61,315 nt of DNA from DASZMX01 sp035551475 (GCA_035551475.1 DASZMX010000058.1:1-61315); one strand, 5' to 3'. Shown: positions 18,016 to 27,072, counted from the stretch's first letter. Notes: generated by a model not told the origin, from the letters alone. Program-made: numbers and translations.

Positions 18016-19059
18016 TTACGGTTGCGAAGGTTCCATCGGGAGGGAATGCGCCTGGCCGCCATAAAAAACAACATTATTGGTGACACCACTGCGATCCACC
18101 GCCGGCGCAAATTTGTCCAGCGGCGGGGTCACTTCGATGACATTGTGATTGGCGCCGGGATCAAGGACGATCGACTTCGTTTGATTGCCCTCGTGCGGCC
18201 GGAAGTGCCAATCCATCGTCCCCATGATGATGAACCATTTGCCAAACGAGCCCGCGGTGCGGACCGCCACCGAGTTGGAAATGCTGGCATCGACGTTGAC
18301 ATTCCAATTGCCGCAATCAATCCCCGTGCGCTGTTCCCAAATGCAGGTGTGGCACATGCGGACGTAGCTGAACCAATACCAATCGGTGTCGGTTTTGCCA
18401 GAGCCCTGCTGGCCGGGTCTTGGCGCGCGCGCGTCGGGCACAAACACCCCGATGTCAAACCCTCGTATATCGGTCCCTTCAAATCGCATCGTGCACACAT
18501 TTTCCACCGTCGAATCCACACACAGGCCAACGCCGCGTTGATTGGCCCCAATCAACCCGGTGAAGTTCACCAGGCTCATCAGTGACGGCATTTTCTCCGT
18601 CGGCTTGATTCGCAAGGCCGCCCCGGTCGTGTCGGTAAAAATCGTCCCAAAATAAAAGCGGTCGCGGCTTAAACCGGTCAACACCACGGCATCGCCCGTG
18701 GGCAAAAGATAATGAAATCTCGATCCCTCGGCGTGAATGGCGCAGTCCTCCATATCGGGAACAGTCAGGGTGCCGTCCAAATAATAATCGCCCGGCAGCC
18801 ACTCGACGGAATACCCGCCGTAACACTCCGTGGGTTCGAGCGTCCGGGGATTTCTTTCAAAAACCGTTTTGATGCGAGGAGCCTTTGTCAACGAAGCCAG
18901 CAATGTGGCCTGATCGCCATGCCCGCTGCAGACAAGATCCGCGCGTGCGCGGGATTCCGGTGAGGAATTGGCGGCAGCCACGACGAGCGAGGCCGCGTGC
19001 GCGGAGGCGCTGATCCATCCGATGGACAAGACGCGGAGCGCCAGGTTGGGGATGTTCAT
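18016..19059 (-). CDS. Exported right-handed beta-helix protein (paralog of 25377 and 27468)
   Basis: 347 aa with a signal peptide (cleavage near SAHA, residue 22). ADLVCSGHGDQATLLASL near 40-57 is the opening commonly seen in beta-helix and pectate-lyase-like proteins. Short beta-rungs follow, with an ALRIKPTEKMP segment that recurs as LRIKPVNNVP in the 27468 gene. The family includes polysaccharide lyases, epimerases and hydrolases, but no catalytic residues can be assigned by eye. Its start overlaps the stop of the upstream TIM-barrel gene by one base (TAATG), implying translational coupling. The SGNH esterase follows. Confidence 0.75.
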   Translation of the reverse strand: MNIPNLALRVLSIGWISASAHAASLVVAAANSSPESRARADLVCSGHGDQATLLASLTKAPRIKTVFERNPRTLEPTECYGGYSVEWLPGDYYLDGTLTVPDMEDCAIHAEGSRFHYLLPTGDAVVLTGLSRDRFYFGTIFTDTTGAALRIKPTEKMPSLMSLVNFTGLIGANQRGVGLCVDSTVENVCTMRFEGTDIRGFDIGVFVPDARAPRPGQQGSGKTDTDWYWFSYVRMCHTCIWEQRTGIDCGNWNVNVDASISNSVAVRTAGSFGKWFIIMGTMDWHFRPHEGNQTKSIVLDPGANHNVIEVTPPLDKFAPAVDRSGVTNNVVFYGGQAHSLPMEPSQP

Positions 19060-19886
19060 TATCGTTGTTTCAGGTTAAGCTTTTTCATGACTTGGCGAAC
19101 GTAGGGCAGGCTCACGCGCGTGCCGGCCTCCGGAAATGGATAAAGCCATAGATCAAGCATCATGCTTCCACGGTAGCGGATGGCCTTGAGCGCCTTGGTA
19201 ATTCCGGCGAGATCCAGGCAGCCCTTCCCGATCGCAAAATGCAATTCCGAGCTGATTTTGTCACTGTCAGAGAAATGGACGTGCTTGATGCGAGGTCCCA
19301 GTTCGCCAATAGCTTTAATATAGGAATCGGGCAGCCCGACTCCAAAATGACAGCAATCATAGGTCACCCCAAAAGAGTCGGAAGCAACCCCATCGCAGAG
19401 CTTTTTCAAAAACTCCACGTCAATGCCCAGCGTGTAGGGATGGACCTCCACCGAAACGCTGATCCCGCGGGATTGGCCGTACGAAACCGCCTCGCGAAAA
19501 ATTCCAATGGTTTCCCGCAAAAGCCAGCCGTGAACGTCGCGCGCGCGCGCGCCTTCAGGGCGCCGGCCTTCCCACGTCAACAATTCCGTCATCCCCAGCG
19601 ATTTGGCGAGGTCGATGTCTTTTTTCAGCCCGGCGACGATTTGGCGGGCGTCGCGCGGCTTCTGCAAGGGCACGAAATAATCCGCCGCCGCCGCGTTTAA
19701 ACGCACCAACTTCAATCCCAGAGCGGAGGCCAGTTGGACAAATTCACCGCGCAATTTAACGGTGCGGCACATCTCGATCTGCGCCGGCCAAATTTCCAGG
19801 CTGCGGTAGCCAAACTGCGCCATCAGCTCCAGCGCCGCTTCCAATGGATAATGGCGAAAAATCATCGGGTTTCCGATTGGCATCAT
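19059..19886 (-). CDS. Sugar phosphate isomerase/epimerase-like TIM barrel (xylose isomerase-like)
   Basis: 275 aa, no signal peptide. It has the AP-endonuclease-2/xylose-isomerase-like TIM-barrel pattern with metal-ligand candidates at strand ends: Glu in SVEVHPY, Asp and His in TYDCCHFG, and His in HVHFSDSD. The last strand ends in MLDLW, where an acidic ligand is expected. N-terminal GNPMIFRHYPLEAALELMAQFGY is also typical. Enzymes of this fold isomerise or epimerise sugars and keto-sugars, or act as sugar dehydratases or lyases. It is first gene of a three-gene operon with a beta-helix protein and an SGNH esterase. It starts 114 bp from the divergent PQQ-propeller gene, sharing the regulatory region at 19938. 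Confidence 0.85.
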   Translation of the reverse strand: MMPIGNPMIFRHYPLEAALELMAQFGYRSLEIWPAQIEMCRTVKLRGEFVQLASALGLKLVRLNAAAADYFVPLQKPRDARQIVAGLKKDIDLAKSLGMTELLTWEGRRPEGARARDVHGWLLRETIGIFREAVSYGQSRGISVSVEVHPYTLGIDVEFLKKLCDGVASDSFGVTYDCCHFGVGLPDSYIKAIGELGPRIKHVHFSDSDKISSELHFAIGKGCLDLAGITKALKAIRYRGSMMLDLWLYPFPEAGTRVSLPYVRQVMKKLNLKQR

Positions 19887-19937
19887 AAGCGTGCGCCATG
19901 GATAGCAAGAGATTGTTCATATGTCAAAGAAAAGCTG

Positions 19938-19987
19938 TTTTTTAGCACTAAAAAGAATTTGCCTCTTCCTCTTTAACAACCTATAAA
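19938..19987 (+). promoter_or_regulatory. Promoter of the PQQ-propeller gene with palindromic element (site C)
   Basis: TTTTTTAGCACTAAAAAG (19938-19955) contains a near-perfect TTTTTAG-CA-CTAAAAA palindrome. It is followed 3 nt later by TTGCCT (19959-19964), a 17-bp spacer and TATAAA (19982-19987). The expected start site is only about 6-7 nt before the ATG at 20001, so the transcript is nearly leaderless. The element is symmetric and also lies about 50 bp upstream of the divergent TIM-barrel gene, so it may affect both. Confidence 0.55.
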
Positions 19988-20000
19988 CGTCGCCACACAC

Positions 20001-21329
20001 ATGTCTCCCATCAAAAAACGTCGTCGGGCGGCCCGCGCTTCCCGCGCCTGCGCCGCCGCCTTGGCCGCTCTCTGCGGGCCCTGGCTCGCCGCCCGCGGCG
20101 CGGAATTTTCCACCGTCCTGCGCTCCAGCCTCGTCACCAATTTGGCGGACGCGCATCCCGCTCCCACCGATTGGCCTTGGTGGCGGGGAATCACGCGCGA
20201 CAACAAAGCCGTCGAGACGGAGCCGCCTCTCCACTGGAGTTCGACCAGCAATGTGGTTTGGAAAGCATCCCTGCCCGGACGGGGCCATGCTTCCCCCATC
20301 CTCTGGGGCGACCGGATTTTTCTGGCGACAGCCGATGAAACCGCCGCCACCCAATCGATCCTCTGCCTGGAGCGCAGCAGCGGGCGGCAACTTTGGCAAA
20401 CCCAAATCCATCAGGGTGGCTTTCTCAAGAAGCACGACAACAATTCCCACGCCTCGGCCACGCCGGCTTGCGACGGGGAGCGAGTGTACTTTCCATCGCT
20501 TTTCGATAACGCCCTTTGGGTCACGGCGGTCAACCTGCAAGGCCAAATCGTTTGGCAAAAGAAAGTCGGCGATTTTATTTCCTCCAATGGCTACGGCTCA
20601 TCACCGGTGTTGTACAAATCACTCGTCATCGTCGTCAGCGACAATGTGGGGGATGCCTGTCTCGAAGCCCTCAATCGCGCCACCGGCGAGGTGGCGTGGC
20701 GGGTGGAGCGCCCAAAGCTCGATAACTTTTGCACGCCAACCTTGGGCGACGTTTGCGGCCGCCCGCAGTTGCTGCTTTGCGGCTCCAAAATGGTGGCGAG
20801 CTATGACCCCGCCACCGGCGGAAAACTGTGGTTCTTCGATTCACCCACGGAAGTCGCGGCCTGCACGATGGCCTTCGGGACCAACCTGGTCGTAGGCAGC
20901 GGGAATGTCCCTGTCCGCGAGATGATTTGCGCGCGCGCGGATGGCTCGGGAAATGTCACCGCCACCCACAGCCAATGGCGCTCAAAGAAAAACGTCACCT
21001 ACGTTCCTTCGCCCTTGATCGACGGCCAGCGCCTTTACTTTGTCAACGATGGCGGCATTGCGTATTGCCTCGATTTGCCGACCGGCGACGAGATTTGGAA
21101 GGAACGTTTGGGCGGCGATTTTTTCAGCTCCCCAGTCTTATGCGCGGGCCGCATTTATATTGCCAATCACGACGGCGTGGTTTTCGTCCTGCGCGCCTCG
21201 GACAACTTTGAGGTCCTGGCCAAAAACGATCTTGCGGAAGAAAGCTTTTCCAGCCCGGTGATCTGCGGCCAGCGAATCTATTTGCGGACGGCCCACACTC
21301 TTTTCGCCATTGGGAACACGTCCCCGTAA
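20001..21329 (+). CDS. Exported PQQ-like beta-propeller repeat protein
   Basis: 442 aa. The N-terminus is very basic (KKRRRAARASR) followed by an Ala/Leu hydrophobic core, a signal peptide with likely cleavage near ARGAEF (about 34). The mature protein begins with WPWWRGITRDNKAVET and repeats PQQ-propeller blades: GRQLWQTQI, GQIVWQKKVG, GEVAWRVERP, GGKLWFFDSP and GDEIWKERLG. Each is followed by a new strand of the YF/RIYIANHDG type. Such outer-membrane or periplasmic proteins are very common in Verrucomicrobiota and Planctomycetota, mostly of unknown role. PQQ binding is not implied. It is monocistronic and followed by a hairpin that terminates the convergent gene. Confidence 0.88.
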   Translation: MSPIKKRRRAARASRACAAALAALCGPWLAARGAEFSTVLRSSLVTNLADAHPAPTDWPWWRGITRDNKAVETEPPLHWSSTSNVVWKASLPGRGHASPILWGDRIFLATADETAATQSILCLERSSGRQLWQTQIHQGGFLKKHDNNSHASATPACDGERVYFPSLFDNALWVTAVNLQGQIVWQKKVGDFISSNGYGSSPVLYKSLVIVVSDNVGDACLEALNRATGEVAWRVERPKLDNFCTPTLGDVCGRPQLLLCGSKMVASYDPATGGKLWFFDSPTEVAACTMAFGTNLVVGSGNVPVREMICARADGSGNVTATHSQWRSKKNVTYVPSPLIDGQRLYFVNDGGIAYCLDLPTGDEIWKERLGGDFFSSPVLCAGRIYIANHDGVVFVLRASDNFEVLAKNDLAEESFSSPVICGQRIYLRTAHTLFAIGNTSP

Positions 21330-21356
21330 CTCGTTCCCCCTTTCCCTTCGCACCAT

Positions 21357-21386
21357 AAAAAAAGCCGGGGCCATTCGGCCCCGGCT
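21357..21386 (-). terminator. Rho-independent terminator of the 1,206-aa gene
   Basis: A perfect 10-bp stem, AGCCGGGGCC (21363-21372) and GGCCCCGGCT (21377-21386), has an ATTC loop. On the minus strand the hairpin is followed by seven T residues (21363-21357). It lies 25 bp beyond the stop of the minus-strand gene ending at 21411. The plus strand has no T tract after the stem, so it may terminate the PQQ gene only weakly. Confidence 0.9.
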
Positions 21387-21410
21387 TGCTCTCGGCGTGC
21401 GCCGTGGAAC

Positions 21411-24400
21411 TTATTGTTTGACGATGTAGAACTTTTGCGCACCTGTCGGCGCGATCACGTAAGGGCTGGTCGCGCCCGGAACGACGGCGTAAGAGCCGTC
21501 CACCGTGGCCGAGGACTCGAGGACCCCGCCGCCGGCCCAACTGATCGAGACATTGCCGCCGGTCAACGAGACCGAGATCGTCGGTCCGAGGACCAGGCTT
21601 TCGGCGGGTCCAATTCCGGTCGGGACGTAGTTCGGGTTGGAGGTGATCAGCAACTTGTCAAACGCAAAACCATCCTCACGCATCCACACATTGACGACAT
21701 GGATGCCAGGGGTGGTGACGACCATCGGGCCGCTGCCGGCGATCGGCGTGTTGCCCCAGACGTATCCCTGTCCTTGGGGAAACCCGGTCCACAAGGTGGT
21801 CAGGACGCCGTCGAGGCCCACGAGGATGGAATCGTCCGCGCTCGGCCCAGGCGCGCTGTCGCCGACACCGCGGATGAAGACGTAGTTGGAGCCGGCGGTC
21901 GGGAAATAGACTTTGTAGTCCAGTTCCGGCCCGGAAGTGACGGAGCCGCGATTGTGGCCGAGGTTCGGATCCGCTTCCATGGCGCCTGTGCCGGAATAGT
22001 TGGTGTTGACATCCGTCGGATGCAAGTCCGTGGGAGTGGTCACAAAGATCCAGCTGTTGCCATCGGTCGAAGGGGAGAGATTGCGATTGTAATCTTCCGC
22101 TTCCACCACCAGAAGATGGTCGGAGCTGGAATCCTGCACGTGCGTCACGTCGCTCGGCACGGCGATCGTCACGAGGGTGTTGGCGGCAATCGTGTTGCCA
22201 ACCGTGTCCTTAATATTATTGAGCGTAAGGACATTGGTGGTGTTATTGGCGATGTTGTTCGCCAGGGTCAGCGTCACCGACGTCAGATTGCTATTGGCGA
22301 CCGCGGCGGTGACCGAATTCCCGTTGTTGATGCTGTAATTGGCCAGGTTGGTCGCCCCGCTCCCTTGCACCGGCTCGGAGTAGGTCAACGTGACTTGGTT
22401 CAAGGCCAGGAACGACCGCGCGGCGGAGGCCACCGTCGGCGCGGTGTTATCCACGGAAAGGGAAACGGGATCGCTCGTGGTGCTTCCAATTCCATTGCTC
22501 ACCGTCACGGTATAGACGCCGTTCTGCGCCGTGCCGACCTGGGTCAAGGTCAGCGTCGGGGTGTTGACGCCCAGATCGACGCCATTCCGCTGCCAATCGT
22601 AGGTCAGGTTGGCGCCCGTCGCGGTCACCGTATAGGTGACATTAGCGCTGGCCGCCACGATTTGGCTGAGAGGGCCCGGTTGCACCGTGATGTGCGGCGT
22701 CCCCGCCGGCGCTTCGACGATTTGTTCGGTCACATCGATGAAGCTTTGGGTGTCGTTCGGAGTCCGGCGCACGTAAAGGTCAATATAATCACCGGACTTA
22801 AGCGAGATGCCGTTGGTGCTCCAAGTCAGCGGATTGCCGCCCGTGATGGAGTCATCCACCGTGCCTTGGGCATAGACGAATTGATTGGTGTTTTTCCGCA
22901 CAAAATACTGCTGCGTTCTGCCGTTGCCGTCCGTCGTCCAGACCGAGCCTTGGGCGTTCACGGTGATGTCCCGTTTCGCCGTCCAACGGAAAATCGTCGG
23001 CTGAAAATTGGGGCCGCCCGAGGTGTGGTTGGCGACGAAGCTGCCGAGCGACTCCGAGGATTCGGGGTCGGAAGGCGTGACGGAATATTGGCCCGGGCCG
23101 CCCACAAAGGAATGGCTGTTATCCCAAACCGGATAGGGCGTGAAGTTTAGCGGGTCCAGATAATTGGTGGAGCTGGGATCGCTCATCAACGAATACCCGT
23201 AAGACCAGGCGCCTTCCGGCCCGATGTTAATGGGCGGCAAAACGTCATCGATCCAATCGCCCGCCAAATCCCATGGCGTGCCGATGGGTTGTTGCGAGAT
23301 GGCCAGAGAAACAACCACCGAATGCAGCGTGCCCTTGGGGCTGGTCACAGTCGCCTGGTAACTGCCGACATCGCTATTCTGCACGTTATTGATGTTCAGG
23401 GTTGCGTTGGTCGCGTCGGTAATCGCGCCATTGTTAAAAAACCATTGGTAGGTCAAAGGCGAACTGCCGGTGGCGCCGAGGTGAAATGTCGCGGTGGCCC
23501 CTTGAGGAACCGATTGCGGCGCGGGCTGCAAGGTAATGAACGGATCAGGCGACACATTGGTCGTGGCGAGATTGAACACGATCCCTTGGTATTCGAATTC
23601 ATCCAATTCCAGGCGGAACACATCGCCCGGCGCATAGCTGGTGACCAGCGCATCCGAGCCGCCGCTGCCGGTGGCGAAGGATTTGGGCGCCGCCGACGTG
23701 CCGGTCGAATCGTCAATCGTGCCGGAGGTCAAAATGGTGCCATTCTTGTAAATGCTCCAATTGCCGGTTTCACCGACGTGCCGGATATTCCACAGACCGC
23801 CGCTGATGGAGATGAAGCTATTGGTGTCTCCCGCCGGGGCCTGCCACAGAATGCTGGACGGACCGTAGCCGATGAGCGTTCCAAGCGGAGCATCGTAACT
23901 GTTGGGATTCTCCAAAACCCGGGCGAAGCCCGCCTGCGGGTTGAGCGGCGCGCCCAGCCATCCTGGCTGGCCCGGGCCAAAATCCTGGCTGTTCCATTCC
24001 GCCGTCCGCGGGCCGCCTCCCGTCCCGCCGCTGGCTACGGCCTGGCTATATTGCCATCCGCGGGCCGTCGGGTTGGAAGCCAGACTGAAATCGCCGGCCG
24101 CATTATGCACACCCGAGGCGGGGGCGAGGACGTCAACGACCGCCACGGCGCTTGTCCGGGTGTTGATGGAGTTCATCACCACGACGTAATACAAACCCAG
24201 GTCACTGACGCCGGAATTATTGATCGCCAGGGAGGAACTCGTCGCTCCCGAAATAAGCGTGTCGTTGTGATACCACTGGTAGCTCAAGCCGCTGCCGCTC
24301 GCGCCGACCGTGAGGGTCGTCGATCCGCCGGCCGCGATCTGGGCGTTGGTCGGCTGGGTGGTGATGAGCGGACTGCCGGCGGGAACGTAGTTGATCGTTT

Positions 24401-25031
24401 CCGTGTAGCCGCTGTAGCTCTGCACCGAGCCAGGATGCCGCCAGTAAATAATGTCCAGGTTGTCGCCCGCATTCACCGCCGCGCTGGCCGACCAATGAAT
24501 TTCATTCTGCGGGAGGTTCACTCCGCTGCCATCGTTAAGCGTGGAATCGCTCACCGTGCCGGCCGCGAGAAAAGGATTGTTATTGACGCGCACGTAGTAG
24601 TCCTGCATGCGGCCGTCACCCTGGTTAAAGGTGAATTTCCACGAGGAGCCGTCCACGTAAATGGTGCCCGCCACCGGCGCCGTCCAGCGAATGACGGCGC
24701 GCTCATTCGGCACATCCGAATCGTGCGTGATCACGCCGTAGCCGCCGCTGCCGGGCGACTGATAAATGCTCAAGGGCCCGTTGGTGTAATAAGCGTCGGG
24801 GCCGGCTGGCGCTCCGCCGTGGAGGGAATAGGGGGTGAAAATAATCGGATCAGCGATATTGCCGGTCGTATCGGTTTGGTCAAAACCGTATGACCAGACG
24901 CCGTTGATTCCCACCGACGGAATCACGTCATCTTGAAAGTCAATGCCGAGATCGTACGTCTGCGCGCAGGCGCAGCCAGCAATGGCGAGGCCCGCAGCCC
25001 CGATCATGCGAAAGTTAAGTTTATGTTTCAT
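21411..25031 (-). CDS. Large exported surface protein with three beta-sandwich/Ig modules and a C-terminal CBM-like domain
   Basis: 1,206 aa. The signal peptide carries a good lipobox (LAIAGC, C20), though signal-peptidase I cleavage after ACA (23) is also possible. Three blocks follow, each a carbohydrate-binding-like beta-sandwich and an Ig-like domain (Ig near 223-305, 498-580 and 779-865; each begins IT.QP). Blocks 1 and 3 share WSYG, an IFRW/VIRW strand, YYVR/YFVR.N and AAGT/AQGT.DDS. Next come an SbsA-like Ig domain (864-958, LTYSEPVQGSGATNLANYSI) and a CBM6/GH115-C-like domain (963-1130, LVVEAEDYN). The end is a Verrucomicrobiota-style C-terminal strand set. No catalytic motif or PEP-CTERM signal is visible. 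It probably binds glycans or acts in adhesion at the cell surface. Confidence 0.8.
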   Translation of the reverse strand: MKHKLNFRMIGAAGLAIAGCACAQTYDLGIDFQDDVIPSVGINGVWSYGFDQTDTTGNIADPIIFTPYSLHGGAPAGPDAYYTNGPLSIYQSPGSGGYGVITHDSDVPNERAVIRWTAPVAGTIYVDGSSWKFTFNQGDGRMQDYYVRVNNNPFLAAGTVSDSTLNDGSGVNLPQNEIHWSASAAVNAGDNLDIIYWRHPGSVQSYSGYTETINYVPAGSPLITTQPTNAQIAAGGSTTLTVGASGSGLSYQWYHNDTLISGATSSSLAINNSGVSDLGLYYVVVMNSINTRTSAVAVVDVLAPASGVHNAAGDFSLASNPTARGWQYSQAVASGGTGGGPRTAEWNSQDFGPGQPGWLGAPLNPQAGFARVLENPNSYDAPLGTLIGYGPSSILWQAPAGDTNSFISISGGLWNIRHVGETGNWSIYKNGTILTSGTIDDSTGTSAAPKSFATGSGGSDALVTSYAPGDVFRLELDEFEYQGIVFNLATTNVSPDPFITLQPAPQSVPQGATATFHLGATGSSPLTYQWFFNNGAITDATNATLNINNVQNSDVGSYQATVTSPKGTLHSVVVSLAISQQPIGTPWDLAGDWIDDVLPPINIGPEGAWSYGYSLMSDPSSTNYLDPLNFTPYPVWDNSHSFVGGPGQYSVTPSDPESSESLGSFVANHTSGGPNFQPTIFRWTAKRDITVNAQGSVWTTDGNGRTQQYFVRKNTNQFVYAQGTVDDSITGGNPLTWSTNGISLKSGDYIDLYVRRTPNDTQSFIDVTEQIVEAPAGTPHITVQPGPLSQIVAASANVTYTVTATGANLTYDWQRNGVDLGVNTPTLTLTQVGTAQNGVYTVTVSNGIGSTTSDPVSLSVDNTAPTVASAARSFLALNQVTLTYSEPVQGSGATNLANYSINNGNSVTAAVANSNLTSVTLTLANNIANNTTNVLTLNNIKDTVGNTIAANTLVTIAVPSDVTHVQDSSSDHLLVVEAEDYNRNLSPSTDGNSWIFVTTPTDLHPTDVNTNYSGTGAMEADPNLGHNRGSVTSGPELDYKVYFPTAGSNYVFIRGVGDSAPGPSADDSILVGLDGVLTTLWTGFPQGQGYVWGNTPIAGSGPMVVTTPGIHVVNVWMREDGFAFDKLLITSNPNYVPTGIGPAESLVLGPTISVSLTGGNVSISWAGGGVLESSATVDGSYAVVPGATSPYVIAPTGAQKFYIVKQ

Positions 25032-25376
25032 TTAGTTGCTCCGATAGGTTTCTGAGTGGTTCGGGTCATCCATCAACGCGTTTTTTTATTTCGCCAAATT
25101 TCCCCGGTTGCGGTGGCAGCGAGTCTGTTTTTTTAGTTGTCGATTTCGCGCACATGCCCAGCCCACACGAGGCCGACACGTTCGTGAACAACATGGATTT
25201 TGCATTGGATAGCGGTGAGGCTAAATCTTGGGCGCACTTTCGTCAACCTATTTTTTTTCATTAGTGTTTAAAGATTGATTTTTAGCGAATAAAATATCAT
25301 TTTCCATCTCGCCCATGAATCCATTCATCTTTTGCCGCGCGGCCACTCCCCGGCTGCTTTCTCGCGTTCACCCTCT
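25032..25376. other. Divergent AT-rich intergenic region with element site D
   Basis: 345 bp between two divergent exported-protein genes, with no coding potential. It contains ATTTTTAGCGAATAAAAT (25278-25295), a weaker match to the palindromic element at 9426, 10383 and 19938. Two T-tracts (near 25081-25087 and 25127-25136) read as ATAAAAAAAC and CTAAAAAAAC towards the minus-strand gene and resemble half of the element. No strong -10/-35 pair could be picked for either gene. Confidence 0.4.
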
Positions 25377-26990
25377 ATGATTTCACCCATGACGAAAAGA
25401 CTTTTGCGCCTGTTCTTGGCTCTGCTCGTTCCCGGCTGCCCCCTGGCCTCGCCCGCCGAGCAGCCGGCCCGCATTCATTATCAGGAGCTCGATCCGGCCA
25501 GGGCTGATCGCCCTTGGTCCGTCGAGTTTTCCGTGTGGGAGGGAGGCGCCAGCAACGGCGTCGATTCCGGAAAAGTCCTTTTTCGGGAGAAGGCCGAACT
25601 CCAGCCGGACTCCACGGGCTTTGCCCAATACTGGCTGGGAAACGGGACGCGGCTTTTGGGCGCGCTGCCCGAACAACGGCTGGGGCTGGAAAAAGTCCTC
25701 TTCGTCCAAGTCCGCGATTTGGGAAACGGCCAGCCGGCAGCGCGGCGCTTTGCCCTTGGCGCCATTGACCAAGCCTACGTGGTGCAAAACATGCGCTTTA
25801 AATCGTGGCCCGCCCCCAAGCGTTACCATCCAGATTTTAAAACCGTCCTGCCCGACCAGATTCGCCGCGGCGTCGCGGTGCTGTATCCGGATGGGCGGGT
25901 GCAAAAAGAGGATGGGTCATTTTTGCGCTTCACCAACTCCATGACTTCAGGCGTGCAGGAATTATTCGATTATTGCGCCAGCGGCAACGTGGACGGCTAC
26001 ATCGTGGGCGGTTCTGTGCCCCATTCCCAACAGGTGGTTTACCAGATCAAGGCGCCCCTTCACCTGCACCCGGCGCAGGGCTTCACGCTCGAAACCGGCA
26101 GCATCCTTCTCGCGATCAGCACCAATATTGTCAACGAAAACGGCCTCACGATTGATTCGTGCATGATGGTGAATATTTTCATCCGCGGCCTGATTGTCTA
26201 TCGCGGCAATGGTTATGCCGTGGCCGTCCAGCCGCACGAGTTGCTGCCGCTGGACACGTTCGTGGGCCGCACGGTCGTGGACACAGATGTGGAAATCACG
26301 TCCCTGGCCGGCGGGGGAATTCTTTTCGACGGGTCCATTAATTTCAGCCGCTTTGCCGTGAGTGAAATCAACGGCGGAAAGGTGGGCGTCCACGTCACGC
26401 CCGGCAGCTCCTTTTCCAACAACAAATTCACCTGCATGCATGTCCATGGCCACTCGCAAACAGGGTTGTGGATCGAAGCGGGCGCGCGCAACACCTGGGA
26501 AATAAATTACCATCCGGATGGCATGGATCCCACCCCGGTCATCACCGCCGCGACCGACGATCTTTGGTTCGCCGCCATTGGCGCCAACACCAAGCCCGGC
26601 CTGATTCTCCGCCCCACCGCCTCCGGCAACCAATTTCATTTGATGGCTCTCGGGGGCGGCTTCGTCAATCAAGCGCTCCGCCCTTCCAATCGCTTCTATG
26701 TGGCGTCCGATCAGCCAGCCGGACTGTCCAAGCTGGGCTTCTCCGTGGAGCAACCCGCGGTGGCCGCTTCCGGAGTCTCGACTGTCAATCGAAATCCCTA
26801 TCCGGTGATTGTCACCATCTTGACACCCGGCGCCGCCACCGGCTGGGCGCTCGCCGATGTGTATCAAACGCCGCAAAAAATTGCCGCCCCTCTGAGCGCG
26901 GGCCAATCCATGACACTTATGCCGGGGGAAGGGCTGGCCTTGGATTACACCGGCCCGGCGCCCACCTGGGCTTGGCGCGCCGTCCCCTAA
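25377..26990 (+). CDS. Exported beta-helix protein (paralog of 18016 and 27468)
   Basis: 537 aa from the ATG at 25377 (MISPMTKRLL); an ATG at 25389 is almost as good, and an open extension to 25332 is less likely. The signal peptide spans residues 1-28, with cleavage near SPAEQ. Residues about 40-130 form an N-terminal domain not seen in the two paralogs (ARIHYQELDPARADRPWSVE..., ALPEQRLGLEKVLFVQVRDLG), which resembles modules that report options or values for displayed features. From about 180 on it is a right-handed beta-helix with VQELFDYCASGNVDGYIVGG, matching WQEALNYCVANRRDLYVKGG of the 27468 gene, and many short Asn/Gly-turn rungs. Catalytic residues cannot be assigned. Confidence 0.72.
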   Translation: MISPMTKRLLRLFLALLVPGCPLASPAEQPARIHYQELDPARADRPWSVEFSVWEGGASNGVDSGKVLFREKAELQPDSTGFAQYWLGNGTRLLGALPEQRLGLEKVLFVQVRDLGNGQPAARRFALGAIDQAYVVQNMRFKSWPAPKRYHPDFKTVLPDQIRRGVAVLYPDGRVQKEDGSFLRFTNSMTSGVQELFDYCASGNVDGYIVGGSVPHSQQVVYQIKAPLHLHPAQGFTLETGSILLAISTNIVNENGLTIDSCMMVNIFIRGLIVYRGNGYAVAVQPHELLPLDTFVGRTVVDTDVEITSLAGGGILFDGSINFSRFAVSEINGGKVGVHVTPGSSFSNNKFTCMHVHGHSQTGLWIEAGARNTWEINYHPDGMDPTPVITAATDDLWFAAIGANTKPGLILRPTASGNQFHLMALGGGFVNQALRPSNRFYVASDQPAGLSKLGFSVEQPAVAASGVSTVNRNPYPVIVTILTPGAATGWALADVYQTPQKIAAPLSAGQSMTLMPGEGLALDYTGPAPTWAWRAVP

Positions 26991-26996
26991 ATATTA

Positions 26997-27072
26997 TTTT
27001 TAATCGCTAAAGAACAAACTTTGAACAATTTTAAATAAATGCTTTGACAACTTTTGGGGCGGACGCCACGAT
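26997..27072 (+). promoter_or_regulatory. Candidate promoter region of the lipoprotein-dockerin-cohesin operon (element site E)
   Basis: TTTTTAATCGCTAAAG (26997-27012) is a degenerate copy of the palindromic element. A consensus -35 TTGACA (27044-27049) follows, with a poor CACGAT at -10 spacing (27067-27072). An alternative -35, TTGAAC (27021-27026), is closer to the element but has no good -10. The element match is weaker than at sites A-C. Confidence 0.3.
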
